From Chloroflexota bacterium (GTDB lineage: Bacteria > Chloroflexota > Anaerolineae > DTLA01): DNA of 64,000 nt. The notes under the pieces are model-generated. The model ran no database searches. It was not told the origin of the DNA and worked only from the letters and a program-made list of their open reading frames with translations. This document shows positions 35,810 to 45,126 of this stretch, piece by piece. How positions within the stretch are numbered: the stretch's first letter is position 1; each line of letters opens with the position of its first letter. The stretch covers positions 122,644 through 186,643 of the forward strand of contig JADBJK010000074.1 in NCBI GenBank assembly GCA_014874485.1. Direction: 5' to 3'. The position numbers and the translations under genes were made by a program.

Positions 35810-36397
35810 CTACGCCTTCGTTGCCTCCTCGGTCATCCGCACGAAGTACCTGTGAAACCGCAGGTCGTCCGTCAGTTCTGGGTGGAACGCCGTAACCAGC
35901 AGGTTGCGCTGGCGCGCGGCGACGATGGCCCCGTCGGACAGTCGCGCCAGCACCTGGACGCCGGGCCCCACCCGCTCAATCAACGGCGCTCGGATGAAGA
36001 TGGCCCGGAACGGCGCGTCCCCGCCCAGTTCCGGCACGTCCAGCCAGGTTTCAAAACTGTCCACTTGGCGGCCAAAGGCGTTGCGCCGTATGGTTACATC
36101 CATCAGTCCGAGAAGCGGCTGGGCAAGCCCGCCGATGTCCCGCGCCAGCAGGATCATCCCCGCGCAGGTTCCCCACACGGGCCAGCCGGAAGCGGCTTTG
36201 GCCCGAATCGGCTCCAGCAGGCCGTAGGTTACGGCCAGTTTGCCGATGGTCGTGCTCTCCCCGCCTGGGATAATCAGGCCGGCCAATCCCTCCAAGTGCT
36301 CCGGAAGGCGCACCTCGCGGGTGTCCACCCCGAGCCGCTCCAGCGCCTTGCGGTGCTCAATGAACGCTCCCTGCAATGCCAGAACGCCGATTGTCAT
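35810..36397 (-). CDS. pdxT: Pyridoxal 5'-phosphate synthase glutaminase subunit
   Basis: A 195-residue class I glutamine amidotransferase that supplies ammonia to PdxS. The family markers are GVLALQGAF at the N-terminus, [10 protein letters not shown] (oxyanion strand), the catalytic cysteine in [10 protein letters not shown] and the HPEL histidine near the C-terminus. It follows pdxS after 42 nt on the same strand. Confidence 0.96.
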   Translation of the reverse strand: MTIGVLALQGAFIEHRKALERLGVDTREVRLPEHLEGLAGLIIPGGESTTIGKLAVTYGLLEPIRAKAASGWPVWGTCAGMILLARDIGGLAQPLLGLMDVTIRRNAFGRQVDSFETWLDVPELGGDAPFRAIFIRAPLIERVGPGVQVLARLSDGAIVAARQRNLLVTAFHPELTDDLRFHRYFVRMTEEATKA

Positions 36398-36439
36398 ACG
36401 CGATCCTCTGTGGCGATGGGTTCAGCGATGGTGAATGGC

Positions 36440-37330
36440 CTACCAGCCGCGGCCCGCCAGGAGTTGATCCTGCGGGATGGCGCTGATTTCCAGGCCGGGC
36501 ATGGCCTCGCCCAGGCCCTTGGACACCTCGGCGATGATCTTCGGGTCGTTGTAGTGGGTGGTCGCTTCCACGATGGCCTTGGCCCGGCGGGCCGGGTCGC
36601 TGGACTTGAAGATGCCGGAACCCACGAAGACGCCGTCCATGCCCAGTTGCATCATCAGCGCGGCGTCGGCCGGCGTGGCGATGCCGCCCGCAGCGAAGTT
36701 GACCACGGGAAGCCTGCCCAACTGGGCCACTTCCTTGACCAGTTCGTAGGGCGCGCCCATCTCCTTGGCGGCCTTCATCAGTTCCTCCGGCGCCATGGAG
36801 GTCAGGCGGCGGATTTCGCCCATGACGGCGCGTGCGTGCCGCACAGCCTCCACCACGTTGCCCGTGCCCGCCTCGCCTTTGGTGCGGATCATGGCCGCGC
36901 CCTCTGCGATACGGCGCAGCGCCTCGCCCAGGTTGCGGCACCCGCACACAAAGGGCACCTTGAACTGATGCTTGTCAATGTGATGCTCTTCGTCGGCGGG
37001 CGTCAGCACCTCGGACTCGTCAATGAAGTCCACGCCCAGCGCCTCCAGCACCTGGGCCTCCACGAAATGCCCGATGCGGCATTTGGCCATCACCGGAATG
37101 CTGACCGCATCCATGATCTTGAGGATCAACTCCGGATCGCTCATGCGGGCCACCCCGCCGTGCGCCCGGATGTCCGCCGGCACGCGCTCCAGCGCCATGA
37201 CCGCTACCGCTCCGGCGTCCTCTGCGATTCGGGCGTGCTCCGGCGTAACCACGTCCATGATCACGCCGCCTTTTAGCATCTGAGCCAGGCCGCGTTTTAC
37301 CGCCACTGTGCCTGTATCTCTCGGCTCCAT
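36440..37330 (-). CDS. pdxS: Pyridoxal 5'-phosphate synthase subunit PdxS
   Basis: A 296-residue TIM-barrel enzyme that makes PLP from ribose 5-phosphate, glyceraldehyde 3-phosphate and ammonia (the DXP-independent route). The active-site lysine regions are [10 protein letters not shown] and [18 protein letters not shown]; the phosphate site [15 protein letters not shown] is intact. The start at 37330 has GGAGG 9 nt upstream. A consensus-like promoter precedes it. pdxS and pdxT form one operon. Confidence 0.97.
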   Translation of the reverse strand: MEPRDTGTVAVKRGLAQMLKGGVIMDVVTPEHARIAEDAGAVAVMALERVPADIRAHGGVARMSDPELILKIMDAVSIPVMAKCRIGHFVEAQVLEALGVDFIDESEVLTPADEEHHIDKHQFKVPFVCGCRNLGEALRRIAEGAAMIRTKGEAGTGNVVEAVRHARAVMGEIRRLTSMAPEELMKAAKEMGAPYELVKEVAQLGRLPVVNFAAGGIATPADAALMMQLGMDGVFVGSGIFKSSDPARRAKAIVEATTHYNDPKIIAEVSKGLGEAMPGLEISAIPQDQLLAGRGW

Positions 37331-37376
37331 ATCGTCATACCTCCACACGGCTAATTCTTGCTCTCGTTTCTGTTGT

Positions 37377-37405
37377 ATTCTATACGCATTGAACGGCATT
37401 GACAA
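37377..37405 (-). promoter_or_regulatory. Promoter of pdxS-pdxT
   Basis: On the minus strand TTGTCA (37405-37400), a 17-nt spacer and TAGAAT (37382-37377) lie about 50 nt upstream of the pdxS start. Confidence 0.65.
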
Positions 37406-37710
37406 GTCTTTCGGTCCCGCGGGCGCGTGTCAATTGCGGGGCGAGAATGACCGAACGTCGTTGGGTTGCGGGGCAGAATCTACCTCACCTAACTCCTCCC
37501 GCACCCTCCCCTTATCCTGTCCGCCCGCGCAGAGGAAAGGGGAGGGCTGGGGTGGGGAAAGGTGGGGTCAAGCGGAACCGCGAATCGGCGCGAGGAACGG
37601 ACATGGCGAGGTGTGGCCGTAGGGCGGCTGCCATCCCTGTCCAGGCAGGCAACCGACCCTTTGAGTACATGTTCATTCGCGGCCCCCGTTCGCCAGCCAC
37701 CACGCGCTTT
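37406..37710. repeat. Noncoding divergent region with a 10-bp-stem hairpin
   Basis: No gene is seen in this stretch between the pdxS and ABC-exporter promoters. A stem of CCCTCCCCTT (37504-37513) and AAGGGGAGGG (37537-37546) encloses 23 bases. It resembles the CCCTCCCC/GGGGAGGG hairpin repeats found between genes in many GC-rich genomes. Confidence 0.5.
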
Positions 37711-37739
37711 TTGACAGCCGGGGGCTTCGGGCATATACT
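37711..37739 (+). promoter_or_regulatory. Promoter of the ABC exporter operon
   Basis: TTGACA (37711-37716), a 17-nt spacer and TATACT (37734-37739) lie about 100 nt upstream of the first exporter gene. Confidence 0.7.
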
Positions 37740-37843
37740 TAGCCCCGCTAAATAACCGGCTCCGCCCGCGAGAGCAGGCCACTTTCCGCCTCCCTTCGCA
37801 GGCAAGGACCCGTAGCAATTCGCTTGCGAGGAAAAGACCGTCT

Positions 37844-40084
37844 ATGTTGCGACTAATCCGCTACCTGAAGCCCTATGTGGCTTTCATCCTGCTGGCCATC
37901 GCACTGCTTTTCGTGCAGGCCAACGCTGACCTCGCCCTGCCCGACTACATGTCGCGCATTGTCAACTACGGCATCCAGCAGGGCGGCGTGGAAAGCGCCG
38001 TGCCCGACGCCATCCGCCAAAGCGAGATGAACAAGGTCGTCCTGTTCATGACCGCCGAGGACAAGGCGCTCGTGCTGTCGCACTACACGCTGGTGGACAA
38101 GGAATCGCCCGACTACGAGCGGTACCTCAAGCAGTACCCCACGCTGGCCACGGAACCCGTGTACGTGCTCAACCGCATAGACAAGGCCCAGCGCGAGGCC
38201 CTGAAGCCTATCATGGGCAAGGCGCTGGTCGTCGTGTCGGGCATTGAGCAGATCATGGCGGACCCCAGCAAGGCTGCCGCGATGGGTCAGACCCTGGGGT
38301 TTGACCTCAGCAAACTGCCCCCGGGCGTGGACCTGTTCGCCCTCCTGGGCAGGCTCCCCGAGGCCCAGTTAACCCAGATGACCGAGGCCATCCAGGAGCG
38401 GTTCGCGGCGCTGGGCGAAAGCATGATCAACCAGATGGCCGTGCGCGCCGTCAAGGCCGAGTACGACGCCCTGGGCGTGGACACGAGCAAACTCCAGACG
38501 AACTACATCCTGCGCACGGGCAGCTCCATGCTCCTCATCTCGCTTCTGTCCATCACGTGCGCCATCATCGTGGGATTTCTGGCCTCGCGGACGGCGGCGG
38601 GGCTAGCCCGCGACCTGCGCCGCCAGGTGTTCCGCAGGGTCATGAGTTTCGGCGGCGCCGAGTTTGACAAGTTCTCCACCGCGTCGCTCATCACCCGCTC
38701 CACCAACGACGTTACCCAGGTCCAGATGGTGGTCATGCTGATGATGCGCATGGTCTTCTACGCGCCCATTATCGGCGTCGGCGGCGTGATTCGCGCCATT
38801 GACAAGAGCGCCAACATGTGGTGGATCATCGCCGTCGCCGTGCTCGTGCTCCTCGGCCTCATCATGACCGTGTTCTCCATCGCCCTGCCCAAGTTCAAGG
38901 CCATCCAGAAACTTGTGGACCGCCTGAACCTGGTGGTGCGCGAGAACCTGTCGGGGATGTTGGTCATCCGCGCCTTCAACAAGCAGCAGGTTGAGGAAGC
39001 CCGCTTTGACGACGCCAACCGAGATTTGACACGCACCAGCCTGTTCGTCAACCGCGTCATGGTGGTCATGATGCCATTGATGATGCTGGTGATGAACGGC
39101 CTGTCGCTGACCATCATCTGGGTAGGGTCGCACCAGGTGGCCGCCTCCACGATGCAGGTGGGCGACATGATGGCCTTCCTCCAGTACGCCATGCAGATCG
39201 TGTTCGCGTTCCTGATGCTGACCATGATGTTCATCTTCCTGCCGCGGGCGTCCGTGTCGGGCGACCGCATCGCCGACGTGCTGGAGACGCAGCCCTCCAT
39301 CCGCGACCCCGAACAGCCCAAGTCGTTCAAGGAGCCGTTTGAGGGCACGGTGGAGTTCTGCCATGTGCACTTCCGGTATCCCAACGCGCTGGAGGACGTG
39401 CTCCACGACATCAGTTTCGTGGCCAAGCCCGGCCAGACGACGGCCTTCATCGGCTCCACCGGCTCGGGCAAATCCACCATCATCAACCTGATCCCGCGCT
39501 TCTACGATGTAACGTCGGGCGCCATCTACGTGGACGGCCTGGACATCCGCGAGGTGCGCCAGAGCGACCTGCGCGACAAGATCGGCTACATCCCGCAGAG
39601 GGGCATCCTGTTCTCGGGCACCATTGAGAGCAACCTGCGGTACGCCGACGAAGACGCCAGCGAGGAAGCCATCCGTCAGGCGGTGGAGATCGCCCAGGCG
39701 GAAGAGTTCGTGTTCGCGACGCCGGAGGGCCTGGCGACGGAAATCGCCCAGGGCGGGGCCAACGTGTCGGGCGGGCAGAAGCAGCGCCTGTCCATCGCCC
39801 GCGCCCTGGTCAAGAAGCCGCCCATCTACATCTTTGACGACAGTTTCTCGGCGCTGGATTTCAAAACCGACGCCGCGCTGCGCAGGGCGCTGAAGGAGAT
39901 CACGCACGATAGCACCGTGCTCATCGTTACCCAGCGTGTCTCCACCGTCATGAATGCGGATCAGATCATCGTCCTGGACGAGGGCCGCATCGTCGGCAAG
40001 GGCACCCACCGCGAACTGCTGGAGACCTGCGCGGTGTACCGCGAGATCGTCCAGTCGCAACTTGGTAAGGAGGAGTTGGTATGA
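37844..40084 (+). CDS. ABC exporter subunit 1 (permease-ATPase) with large external insertion
   Basis: A 746-residue half-transporter. The first transmembrane helix (about 14-33) and the second (about 225-248) are separated by about 190 polar residues, probably an extracytoplasmic domain. Helices 3-6 and the nucleotide-binding domain follow. Walker A is GSTGSGKS, the signature is VSGGQKQR, and Walker B ends IYIFDDS, with Asp replacing the usual catalytic Glu. This marks the degenerate site of a heterodimeric exporter. It overlaps the second subunit gene by ATGA. Confidence 0.92.
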   Translation: MLRLIRYLKPYVAFILLAIALLFVQANADLALPDYMSRIVNYGIQQGGVESAVPDAIRQSEMNKVVLFMTAEDKALVLSHYTLVDKESPDYERYLKQYPTLATEPVYVLNRIDKAQREALKPIMGKALVVVSGIEQIMADPSKAAAMGQTLGFDLSKLPPGVDLFALLGRLPEAQLTQMTEAIQERFAALGESMINQMAVRAVKAEYDALGVDTSKLQTNYILRTGSSMLLISLLSITCAIIVGFLASRTAAGLARDLRRQVFRRVMSFGGAEFDKFSTASLITRSTNDVTQVQMVVMLMMRMVFYAPIIGVGGVIRAIDKSANMWWIIAVAVLVLLGLIMTVFSIALPKFKAIQKLVDRLNLVVRENLSGMLVIRAFNKQQVEEARFDDANRDLTRTSLFVNRVMVVMMPLMMLVMNGLSLTIIWVGSHQVAASTMQVGDMMAFLQYAMQIVFAFLMLTMMFIFLPRASVSGDRIADVLETQPSIRDPEQPKSFKEPFEGTVEFCHVHFRYPNALEDVLHDISFVAKPGQTTAFIGSTGSGKSTIINLIPRFYDVTSGAIYVDGLDIREVRQSDLRDKIGYIPQRGILFSGTIESNLRYADEDASEEAIRQAVEIAQAEEFVFATPEGLATEIAQGGANVSGGQKQRLSIARALVKKPPIYIFDDSFSALDFKTDAALRRALKEITHDSTVLIVTQRVSTVMNADQIIVLDEGRIVGKGTHRELLETCAVYREIVQSQLGKEELV

Positions 40085-42015
40085 GCGTTTCCGGCGGCAA
40101 CCTACCCAATCGCCGAACCCCGTCCGAGGAACGGCCGCCGATGTTCGGCCCGGGCGCACCCGTCCGGCGCGGGCCACTGGGCGGGCACGGGCCCATGGGC
40201 AGGGGCGGCCCCATGGCGATGATGAAGGGCGAGAAGCCCCGCGACTTCAAGGGCACCATGCGGAAACTCATCCAGTACCTGGGGACGTACCGGCTGTCCA
40301 TCGCCATCGTCCTGGTGTTCGCCATCGCGTCCACCATCTTCTCCATCGTCGGCCCCAAGATTCTGGGCAAGGCCACCACCAAACTCTTTGAGGGGGTGAT
40401 GGCCCAGATCGCGGGCACGGGCACCGGCATTGACTTTGACTACATCGGGCGCATCCTGCTTACTGTGCTGGCCCTGTACCTGGCCTCGGCCCTGTTCGCG
40501 TACATCCAGGGCTGGATCATGTCCGGCGTGTCCATGGACATCACCTACCGTTTCCGCAGGGACATCGCCGCGAAGATCAACCGCCTGCCGCTGCGATACT
40601 TTGACCGGACGACGCACGGCGAGGTGCTGTCGCGCATCACCAACGACGTGGACACGGTGAACCAGACCCTGAGCCAGAGCCTGACGCAGATCATCACGTC
40701 CACGACCACCCTCATCGGCGTCCTGGTGATGATGTTCTCCATCAGTTGGCAGATGACCCTGGTGGCGCTGTTGATGGTTCCGCTGTCGCTGGTGATCATC
40801 AGCGTCGTCATCGGGCGGTCGCAGCGGTACTTCAAGCGGCAGCAGGACTACCTCGGCCACATCAACGGCCACATTGAGGAGACCTACGGCGGGCATGTGG
40901 TGGTCAAAGCCTTCAACGGCGAGGCCAAGAGCGTGCAGAAGTTTGACGGCCTCAACGAGGTGCTGTACGACTCGGCGTGGAAGTCGCAGTTTCTGTCGGG
41001 CCTGATGATGCCCGTCATGGGGTTCGTGGGCAACCTGGGGTACGTGGCGGTGAGCATCCTGGGCGGCTACCTGGCCGTGCGCGGGGCCATCACCGTTGGC
41101 GACATCCAGGCGTTCATCCAGTACGTGCGGTCGTTCACACAGCCCATCACCCAAATCGCCAACATCTCCAACGTGCTGCAACAGACGGCCGCCGCCGCCG
41201 AGCGCGTCTTTGAGTTCCTGGCCGAGCAAGAGGAGATTCCCGACACGGCCAATCCCGTGCGCCTGGACGACGTGAAGGGCCAGGTGGAGTTCCGCCATGT
41301 GCGCTTCGGCTACAACCCCGACAAGGTGGTCATCAAGGACTTCTCGGCGCTCATCAAGCCCGGCCAGAAGGTGGCCATCGTGGGGCCGACCGGCGCGGGC
41401 AAGACCACGCTGGTCAAACTGCTGATGCGGTTCTACGACGTGGACAGCGGGGCCATCCTGGTGGACGGCTACGACATCCGCGACTTCCGCCGCGAGGACC
41501 TGCGCAAGATTTTCGCCATGGTGCTCCAGGACACGTGGCTGTTCAACGGCACCATCATGGAGAACATCCGCTACGGCCGTCCCGACGCGACGGATGAGGA
41601 GGTCATCGCGGCGGCCCGCGCGGCCCACGTGGATCACTTCGTGCGCACCCTGCCCGAAGGGTACAACATGGTCATCAACGAGGATGCGTCCAACATCTCG
41701 CAGGGGCAGATGCAGTTGCTCACCATCGCCCGCGCCATCCTCGCCAACCCCAAGATTCTCATCCTGGACGAGGCGACCAGTTCCGTGGACACGCGCACCG
41801 AGATGCTGATTCAGGACGCCATGTACCGGCTCATGGAAGGCCGCACGGCGTTCATCATCGCGCACCGCCTGTCCACCATCCGCAACGCCGATCTCATCCT
41901 GGTCATCCGCGACGGGGACATCGTGGAGCAGGGGACGCAAGAGGAATTGCTGGCGCGCAACGGGTTCTACGCCGAACTGTACAACAGCCAGTTTGAGCGC
42001 GTAGCGGTAGCCTGA
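40081..42015 (+). CDS. ABC exporter subunit 2 (permease-ATPase)
   Basis: A 644-residue half-transporter with a Gly/Pro-rich cytoplasmic N-terminus (residues 1-50), six transmembrane helices (about 70-370) and an ATPase domain. Walker A is GPTGAGKT and Walker B is ILILDEATS with the catalytic Glu, so this subunit carries the competent site. Its signature is degenerate (ISQGQMQ). The pair resembles the TM287/288 and BmrCD class of multidrug or lipid exporters; the substrate is unknown. Confidence 0.93.
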   Translation: MSVSGGNLPNRRTPSEERPPMFGPGAPVRRGPLGGHGPMGRGGPMAMMKGEKPRDFKGTMRKLIQYLGTYRLSIAIVLVFAIASTIFSIVGPKILGKATTKLFEGVMAQIAGTGTGIDFDYIGRILLTVLALYLASALFAYIQGWIMSGVSMDITYRFRRDIAAKINRLPLRYFDRTTHGEVLSRITNDVDTVNQTLSQSLTQIITSTTTLIGVLVMMFSISWQMTLVALLMVPLSLVIISVVIGRSQRYFKRQQDYLGHINGHIEETYGGHVVVKAFNGEAKSVQKFDGLNEVLYDSAWKSQFLSGLMMPVMGFVGNLGYVAVSILGGYLAVRGAITVGDIQAFIQYVRSFTQPITQIANISNVLQQTAAAAERVFEFLAEQEEIPDTANPVRLDDVKGQVEFRHVRFGYNPDKVVIKDFSALIKPGQKVAIVGPTGAGKTTLVKLLMRFYDVDSGAILVDGYDIRDFRREDLRKIFAMVLQDTWLFNGTIMENIRYGRPDATDEEVIAAARAAHVDHFVRTLPEGYNMVINEDASNISQGQMQLLTIARAILANPKILILDEATSSVDTRTEMLIQDAMYRLMEGRTAFIIAHRLSTIRNADLILVIRDGDIVEQGTQEELLARNGFYAELYNSQFERVAVA

Positions 42016-42021
42016 CAGGGG

Positions 42022-42090
42022 TTCACCACAGAGACCACAGAGAACGCAGAGGTACAGAGAGACTCTGCGTTCTCTGCGTCTCTGCGGCAA
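42022..42090. repeat. Single CACCACAGAG...CTCTGCGG palindromic repeat unit
   Basis: One copy of the TTCACC(A/G)CAGAG / CTCTGCGTCTCTGCGG hairpin family, between the exporter operon and the DUF92 gene. The arms can pair over most of their length. Confidence 0.7.
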
Positions 42091-42114
42091 GACAATCTTG
42101 GCGTGGAGCGAGGA

Positions 42115-42936
42115 ATGGCGCAGCGGTTCATCATGGGACTGGCGTTCAGCCTGCTCATCGGCGGGCTGGGCTACCGGCGCGGGGCGCTTTCGGCGTCGGG
42201 TGTGGCGGGAGCCGTGCTCGTGGGGACGGCCGTCTTCGCCTTCGGCGGATGGGACTGGGGTGTGCTCCTCGTGTTGTTCTTCGCCTCTTCCAGCGCGCTG
42301 TCCCGCTTCCGCGCGAGCGCCAAAGAGCGCGTCGCCGAGAAGTTCGCCAAAGGCGCGCGCCGCGACCTGGGCCAGGCGCTCGCCAACGGCGGGTTGGGCG
42401 CGCTTCTCGCTGTGGCGTCAACCCTCTGGCCGTCGCCCCTGTGGTTTGCGGCCTTCGTGGGCGCGATGGCCGCCGTGAACGCCGACACGTGGGCCACCGA
42501 GGTGGGCGTGCTGGCTGCGCGGCCTCCGCGGCTCATCACCACGGGGCGGCGCGTGCCGCCGGGCACGTCGGGCGGCGTCTCGCTGCTGGGCACGGCGGCG
42601 GCGCTGGCCGGCGCGGCGTGCATCGGGGCGGTCGCGGCGCTGTGCGCGTGGGCCGCCGGGATGGCCGCGCCGGGCGCGTACCTGCCCGCCGGGGCCGTGA
42701 GCGGGCTGGCGGGGGCGCTGGCCGACTCGCTGCTGGGAGCCACCGTGCAGGGCATCTACTGGTGCCCAGCGTGCGGCAAGGAGACCGAGCGGCGGGTGCA
42801 CGCCTGCGGCACGCCGACGCAGCACCTGCGCGGCCGGGCGTGGCTGAGCAACGACTGGGTGAATTTCGCCGCGTCGCTTGTCGGGGCGGGGGTGGGGGTG
42901 GTGCTGCTCAAAACCTACGCGATCACCGGAATCTGA
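42115..42936 (+). CDS. DUF92-family integral membrane protein
   Basis: A 273-residue protein with about six hydrophobic segments (residues 5-55, 85-125, 145-190, 195-215 and 250-270). It carries the family landmarks FFASSSALSRF, NADTWATEVGVL and GTSGGVSLLG, and a late CPAC...C pair. DUF92 proteins are distant relatives of phytol/dolichol kinase-like and CDP-alcohol enzymes, but their activity is not established in bacteria. The start at 42115 has GGAG 6 nt upstream. Confidence 0.83.
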   Translation: MAQRFIMGLAFSLLIGGLGYRRGALSASGVAGAVLVGTAVFAFGGWDWGVLLVLFFASSSALSRFRASAKERVAEKFAKGARRDLGQALANGGLGALLAVASTLWPSPLWFAAFVGAMAAVNADTWATEVGVLAARPPRLITTGRRVPPGTSGGVSLLGTAAALAGAACIGAVAALCAWAAGMAAPGAYLPAGAVSGLAGALADSLLGATVQGIYWCPACGKETERRVHACGTPTQHLRGRAWLSNDWVNFAASLVGAGVGVVLLKTYAITGI

Positions 42937-43035
42937 GGTAACGTTGCCGAACTCGCCCGGCCGTTTGACGGTGTGCTTAGTCTTGCAGTACACTTCAGTG
43001 GACTTCCATAGAACGAATCTCTTGGGGGTGCCTCC

Positions 43036-44196
43036 ATGCCGAACACACTGCGTGGATCGCATCGTACTCAGTATAACCCGCTGGTCAAGGGCCGTGCACC
43101 AGTGACGAGTGAGCACAGCGAAGGCGGGATCAGGGTAAGGGAAAGCGAGATAGAAGACGCACTTGTTGTGAATCTTTCCTTGCTCCAGAAGTTACTCGGC
43201 CTGGATTCTGAGCCACGCCTTGTTGCAAGACAGCTAAGAATGCGTTCGGGTGAACAACGGCTTGATCTGCTACTGCTACACAAGGACGAGTTGCTACTCG
43301 TCGAACTCAAAGTTACTGCATTCTCCCCTAACTACCTAGATCAGATTGTAGCCTACTTGCACGAGCTGCGGGAACTTCAAGTCTCTGGCGACCTGATTAC
43401 CGGGGCAATCAAGCCATATCTCCTAGTAACCGATGCAAGTGAGTCGGACTTGAGGTCCTGTGCAGAACGAGGGGTAGCGCTGATAGCATACGAGCCGCTA
43501 GAAGTGTTAGAGCGGTATTTTGCATCTTTGTCCGAACTGACTCCGTTCTTCCGCGTAAAACCCAAGGACTACGGTGTCTATAATCTTGCGCTTATGAACA
43601 GAACCTTGTCCAAGATCCGTGAGGGAATTATTGATAAGTCATCTATAGCCGAGGCAACGCGGCTCGGGAGATCAAGCGTTCACCATCACTTGAAGCTTGC
43701 AGCGGAGTTTGGATTGGTCAGGCGGGAGCGCAACAAGTACTGGCTCACCGACTTCGGACACGAATATCTCGGGGCTATGGGATCGCTGCCTGTGGCGGAT
43801 GTACTATCGCAACAGCAGGCAGAACTCCTGAGCAACTTTATCGCCAAAGATCCGTTCTACTCCCCGACCGTTTTCGGAGTCTACGCAATTGTGGAGAGTG
43901 CTTTTTTGTTGTCCAGGAACGCGTACCCTTTGGAATTTGAAGATCTCATCGGGATGTTCACGACCCTGGCGGGAAAAGAAACAGAATGGAAAGCCCCGAG
44001 GACTCGAACCACCGCGACCTACACCTTCCTTAATTTCGCAGTTGATTTGGGGCTCTTGGGCAAGATAGGTCAAAGGATCGTGCTAACCCCGGCAGGGTTC
44101 AGATTTATCATTGCACTACAACTGCATAAGAGCATCAGAATGATAGAGAGCGTCTACATTGGAGGACGGATGGACCAACAAGCGCCCGGGACTTAG
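43036..44196 (+). CDS. Putative PD-(D/E)XK nuclease with winged-helix domain
   Basis: A 386-residue protein. The N-terminal half fits a NucS/DUF91-like endonuclease core: RLDLLLL gives Asp77, LVELK gives Glu90 and Lys92, and Gln103 lies in YLDQIVAYL, the usual D...ExK...Q arrangement. A winged helix (SSIAEATRLGRSSVHHHLKLAAEFGLVRR) is at about 205-245, followed by a domain I do not recognise. Codon use is AT-richer than all neighbours, suggesting recent transfer. It sits with one other low-GC gene and no methyltransferase. A defence or repair role is possible but unproven. Confidence 0.65.
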   Translation: MPNTLRGSHRTQYNPLVKGRAPVTSEHSEGGIRVRESEIEDALVVNLSLLQKLLGLDSEPRLVARQLRMRSGEQRLDLLLLHKDELLLVELKVTAFSPNYLDQIVAYLHELRELQVSGDLITGAIKPYLLVTDASESDLRSCAERGVALIAYEPLEVLERYFASLSELTPFFRVKPKDYGVYNLALMNRTLSKIREGIIDKSSIAEATRLGRSSVHHHLKLAAEFGLVRRERNKYWLTDFGHEYLGAMGSLPVADVLSQQQAELLSNFIAKDPFYSPTVFGVYAIVESAFLLSRNAYPLEFEDLIGMFTTLAGKETEWKAPRTRTTATYTFLNFAVDLGLLGKIGQRIVLTPAGFRFIIALQLHKSIRMIESVYIGGRMDQQAPGT

Positions 44197-44234
44197 CACG
44201 TGCGCGCCATAAATGAGGGAGAGGAGCGGGGGGT

Positions 44235-44648
44235 ATGGAGCGTCAACAAGAGGACTTTGATACAGATGCGGAATACGCCATTCTGAAGCGAGAAGTGCTT
44301 GGCGGCAGATTTGAGCAAGACCATGTTCCTCAATATTTGGCGCGAATCAGGGAGTTGCTCCTTGATGCTCAATGCGTGCTTGCAGAGTACCAGCGCCAAC
44401 AATCTGAACAGAAGCGAGCGGCCATTGCGTCAGAATACCGCGCGGTGATGGACGTATATCGTACTGTTACCGCGGCCCGTCAACTCCGTGACGCATTGGA
44501 TCTGGCCGGAGAGGTCAAGAGAATGTTTGTGCAAAGGTACGAATTGGCCAAGTCTCTCGGCGACGAGGACACGATGCGCTTCTGTGAGGACATCCTGGAG
44601 ACTTTTGAAAAGCATCACATCAACGATCACATAGAGTGGAAGCGTTAG
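44235..44648 (+). CDS. Small helical protein of unknown function in the low-GC island
   Basis: A 137-residue, almost entirely helical and highly charged protein (ARIRELLLDAQCVLAEYQRQQ, AARQLRDALDLAGEVKRMF). There is no signal peptide, membrane segment or metal motif. GGGAGAGGAGCGGGG lies upstream of the ATG. It starts 38 nt after the putative nuclease gene, shares its low-GC composition and is probably co-transcribed. It could be a partner or antidote for the nuclease, which is a guess from position only. Confidence 0.6.
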   Translation: MERQQEDFDTDAEYAILKREVLGGRFEQDHVPQYLARIRELLLDAQCVLAEYQRQQSEQKRAAIASEYRAVMDVYRTVTAARQLRDALDLAGEVKRMFVQRYELAKSLGDEDTMRFCEDILETFEKHHINDHIEWKR

Positions 44649-44717
44649 CGCCTGGTTCGCGCGGAATTAGGGCAGGCGCTACGGGACTGATGCGCAGTCA
44701 GGCAACTGGTGCTTCGC

Positions 44718-45119
44718 CTACACCATCCGCTCGGTGAACTCCACCCTCCCCCGCAGCAACTTGTGCACCTCGCAGTTGCGCGCGGCATTGAACAGAATCT
44801 TGCGCGCACGGTCGTCCAACCCCGCGCCCAGGTCAATCCCCGTGCGGAAAGCCGTGGCCCACTCGCGGCCCTCCTCGCGCGTCTCCCACTCCACGCGCAC
44901 GTCCAGCCGCTCTGGCGCGAACCCCTTGCTCGCGGCGACCGCCGCCATGGTGAGGGTCATTCACGCCGCCAGCGCCGCGGCCACCAACTCCACAGGGCAC
45001 AACGTCGCGCCCGCGCGGCGCAGGTTCACCCGCTCGTCCACCACGAAGGCGTAGTCGCCGATGCGGACCTCGGCCCGCTCATCGCCGACGTAGCGCGCGG
45101 AAACGGTTCGCCGCTCCAT
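44718..45119 (-). CDS. OsmC-like protein, probable selenoprotein (in-frame TGA decoded as Sec53)
   Basis: Read through a TGA at 44963-44961, this gene encodes 133 residues, the normal length of the OsmC/YhfA family of thiol peroxidase-like proteins. Before the TGA is LCPVELVAAALAA and after it MTLTMAAVAASKGF, so the TGA falls exactly where the family has its conserved redox cysteine (usually LAAC or LGGC). The second conserved cysteine is intact as Cys116 in RNCEVHK. selB in the same window and a hairpin with a GGUC loop just after the TGA support selenocysteine insertion. It starts 7 nt after lplA in the same operon. The alternative is a pseudogene with a nonsense mutation. Confidence 0.75.
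44921..44957 (-). promoter_or_regulatory. Candidate bacterial SECIS hairpin
   Basis: Counting from the base after the TGA, GCGGC (+16 to +20) pairs with GCCGC (+25 to +29) around the tetraloop GGUC (+21 to +24). An outer helix pairs ACCCU (+4 to +8) with GGGGU at the end of AGGGGU (+35 to +40), including one G-U pair. The Escherichia coli fdhF SECIS, as I recall it, also presents GGUC in its loop at nearly the same distance from the UGA. No bulged U in the upper stem is obvious. Confidence 0.55.
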
Positions 45120-45126
45120 CGCAACC

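Noticed and set aside
44718..44960. A separate 80-residue gene starting at the ATG after the TGA
   Set aside because: It would be half an OsmC domain with no ribosome-binding site. Read-through gives the full family length.
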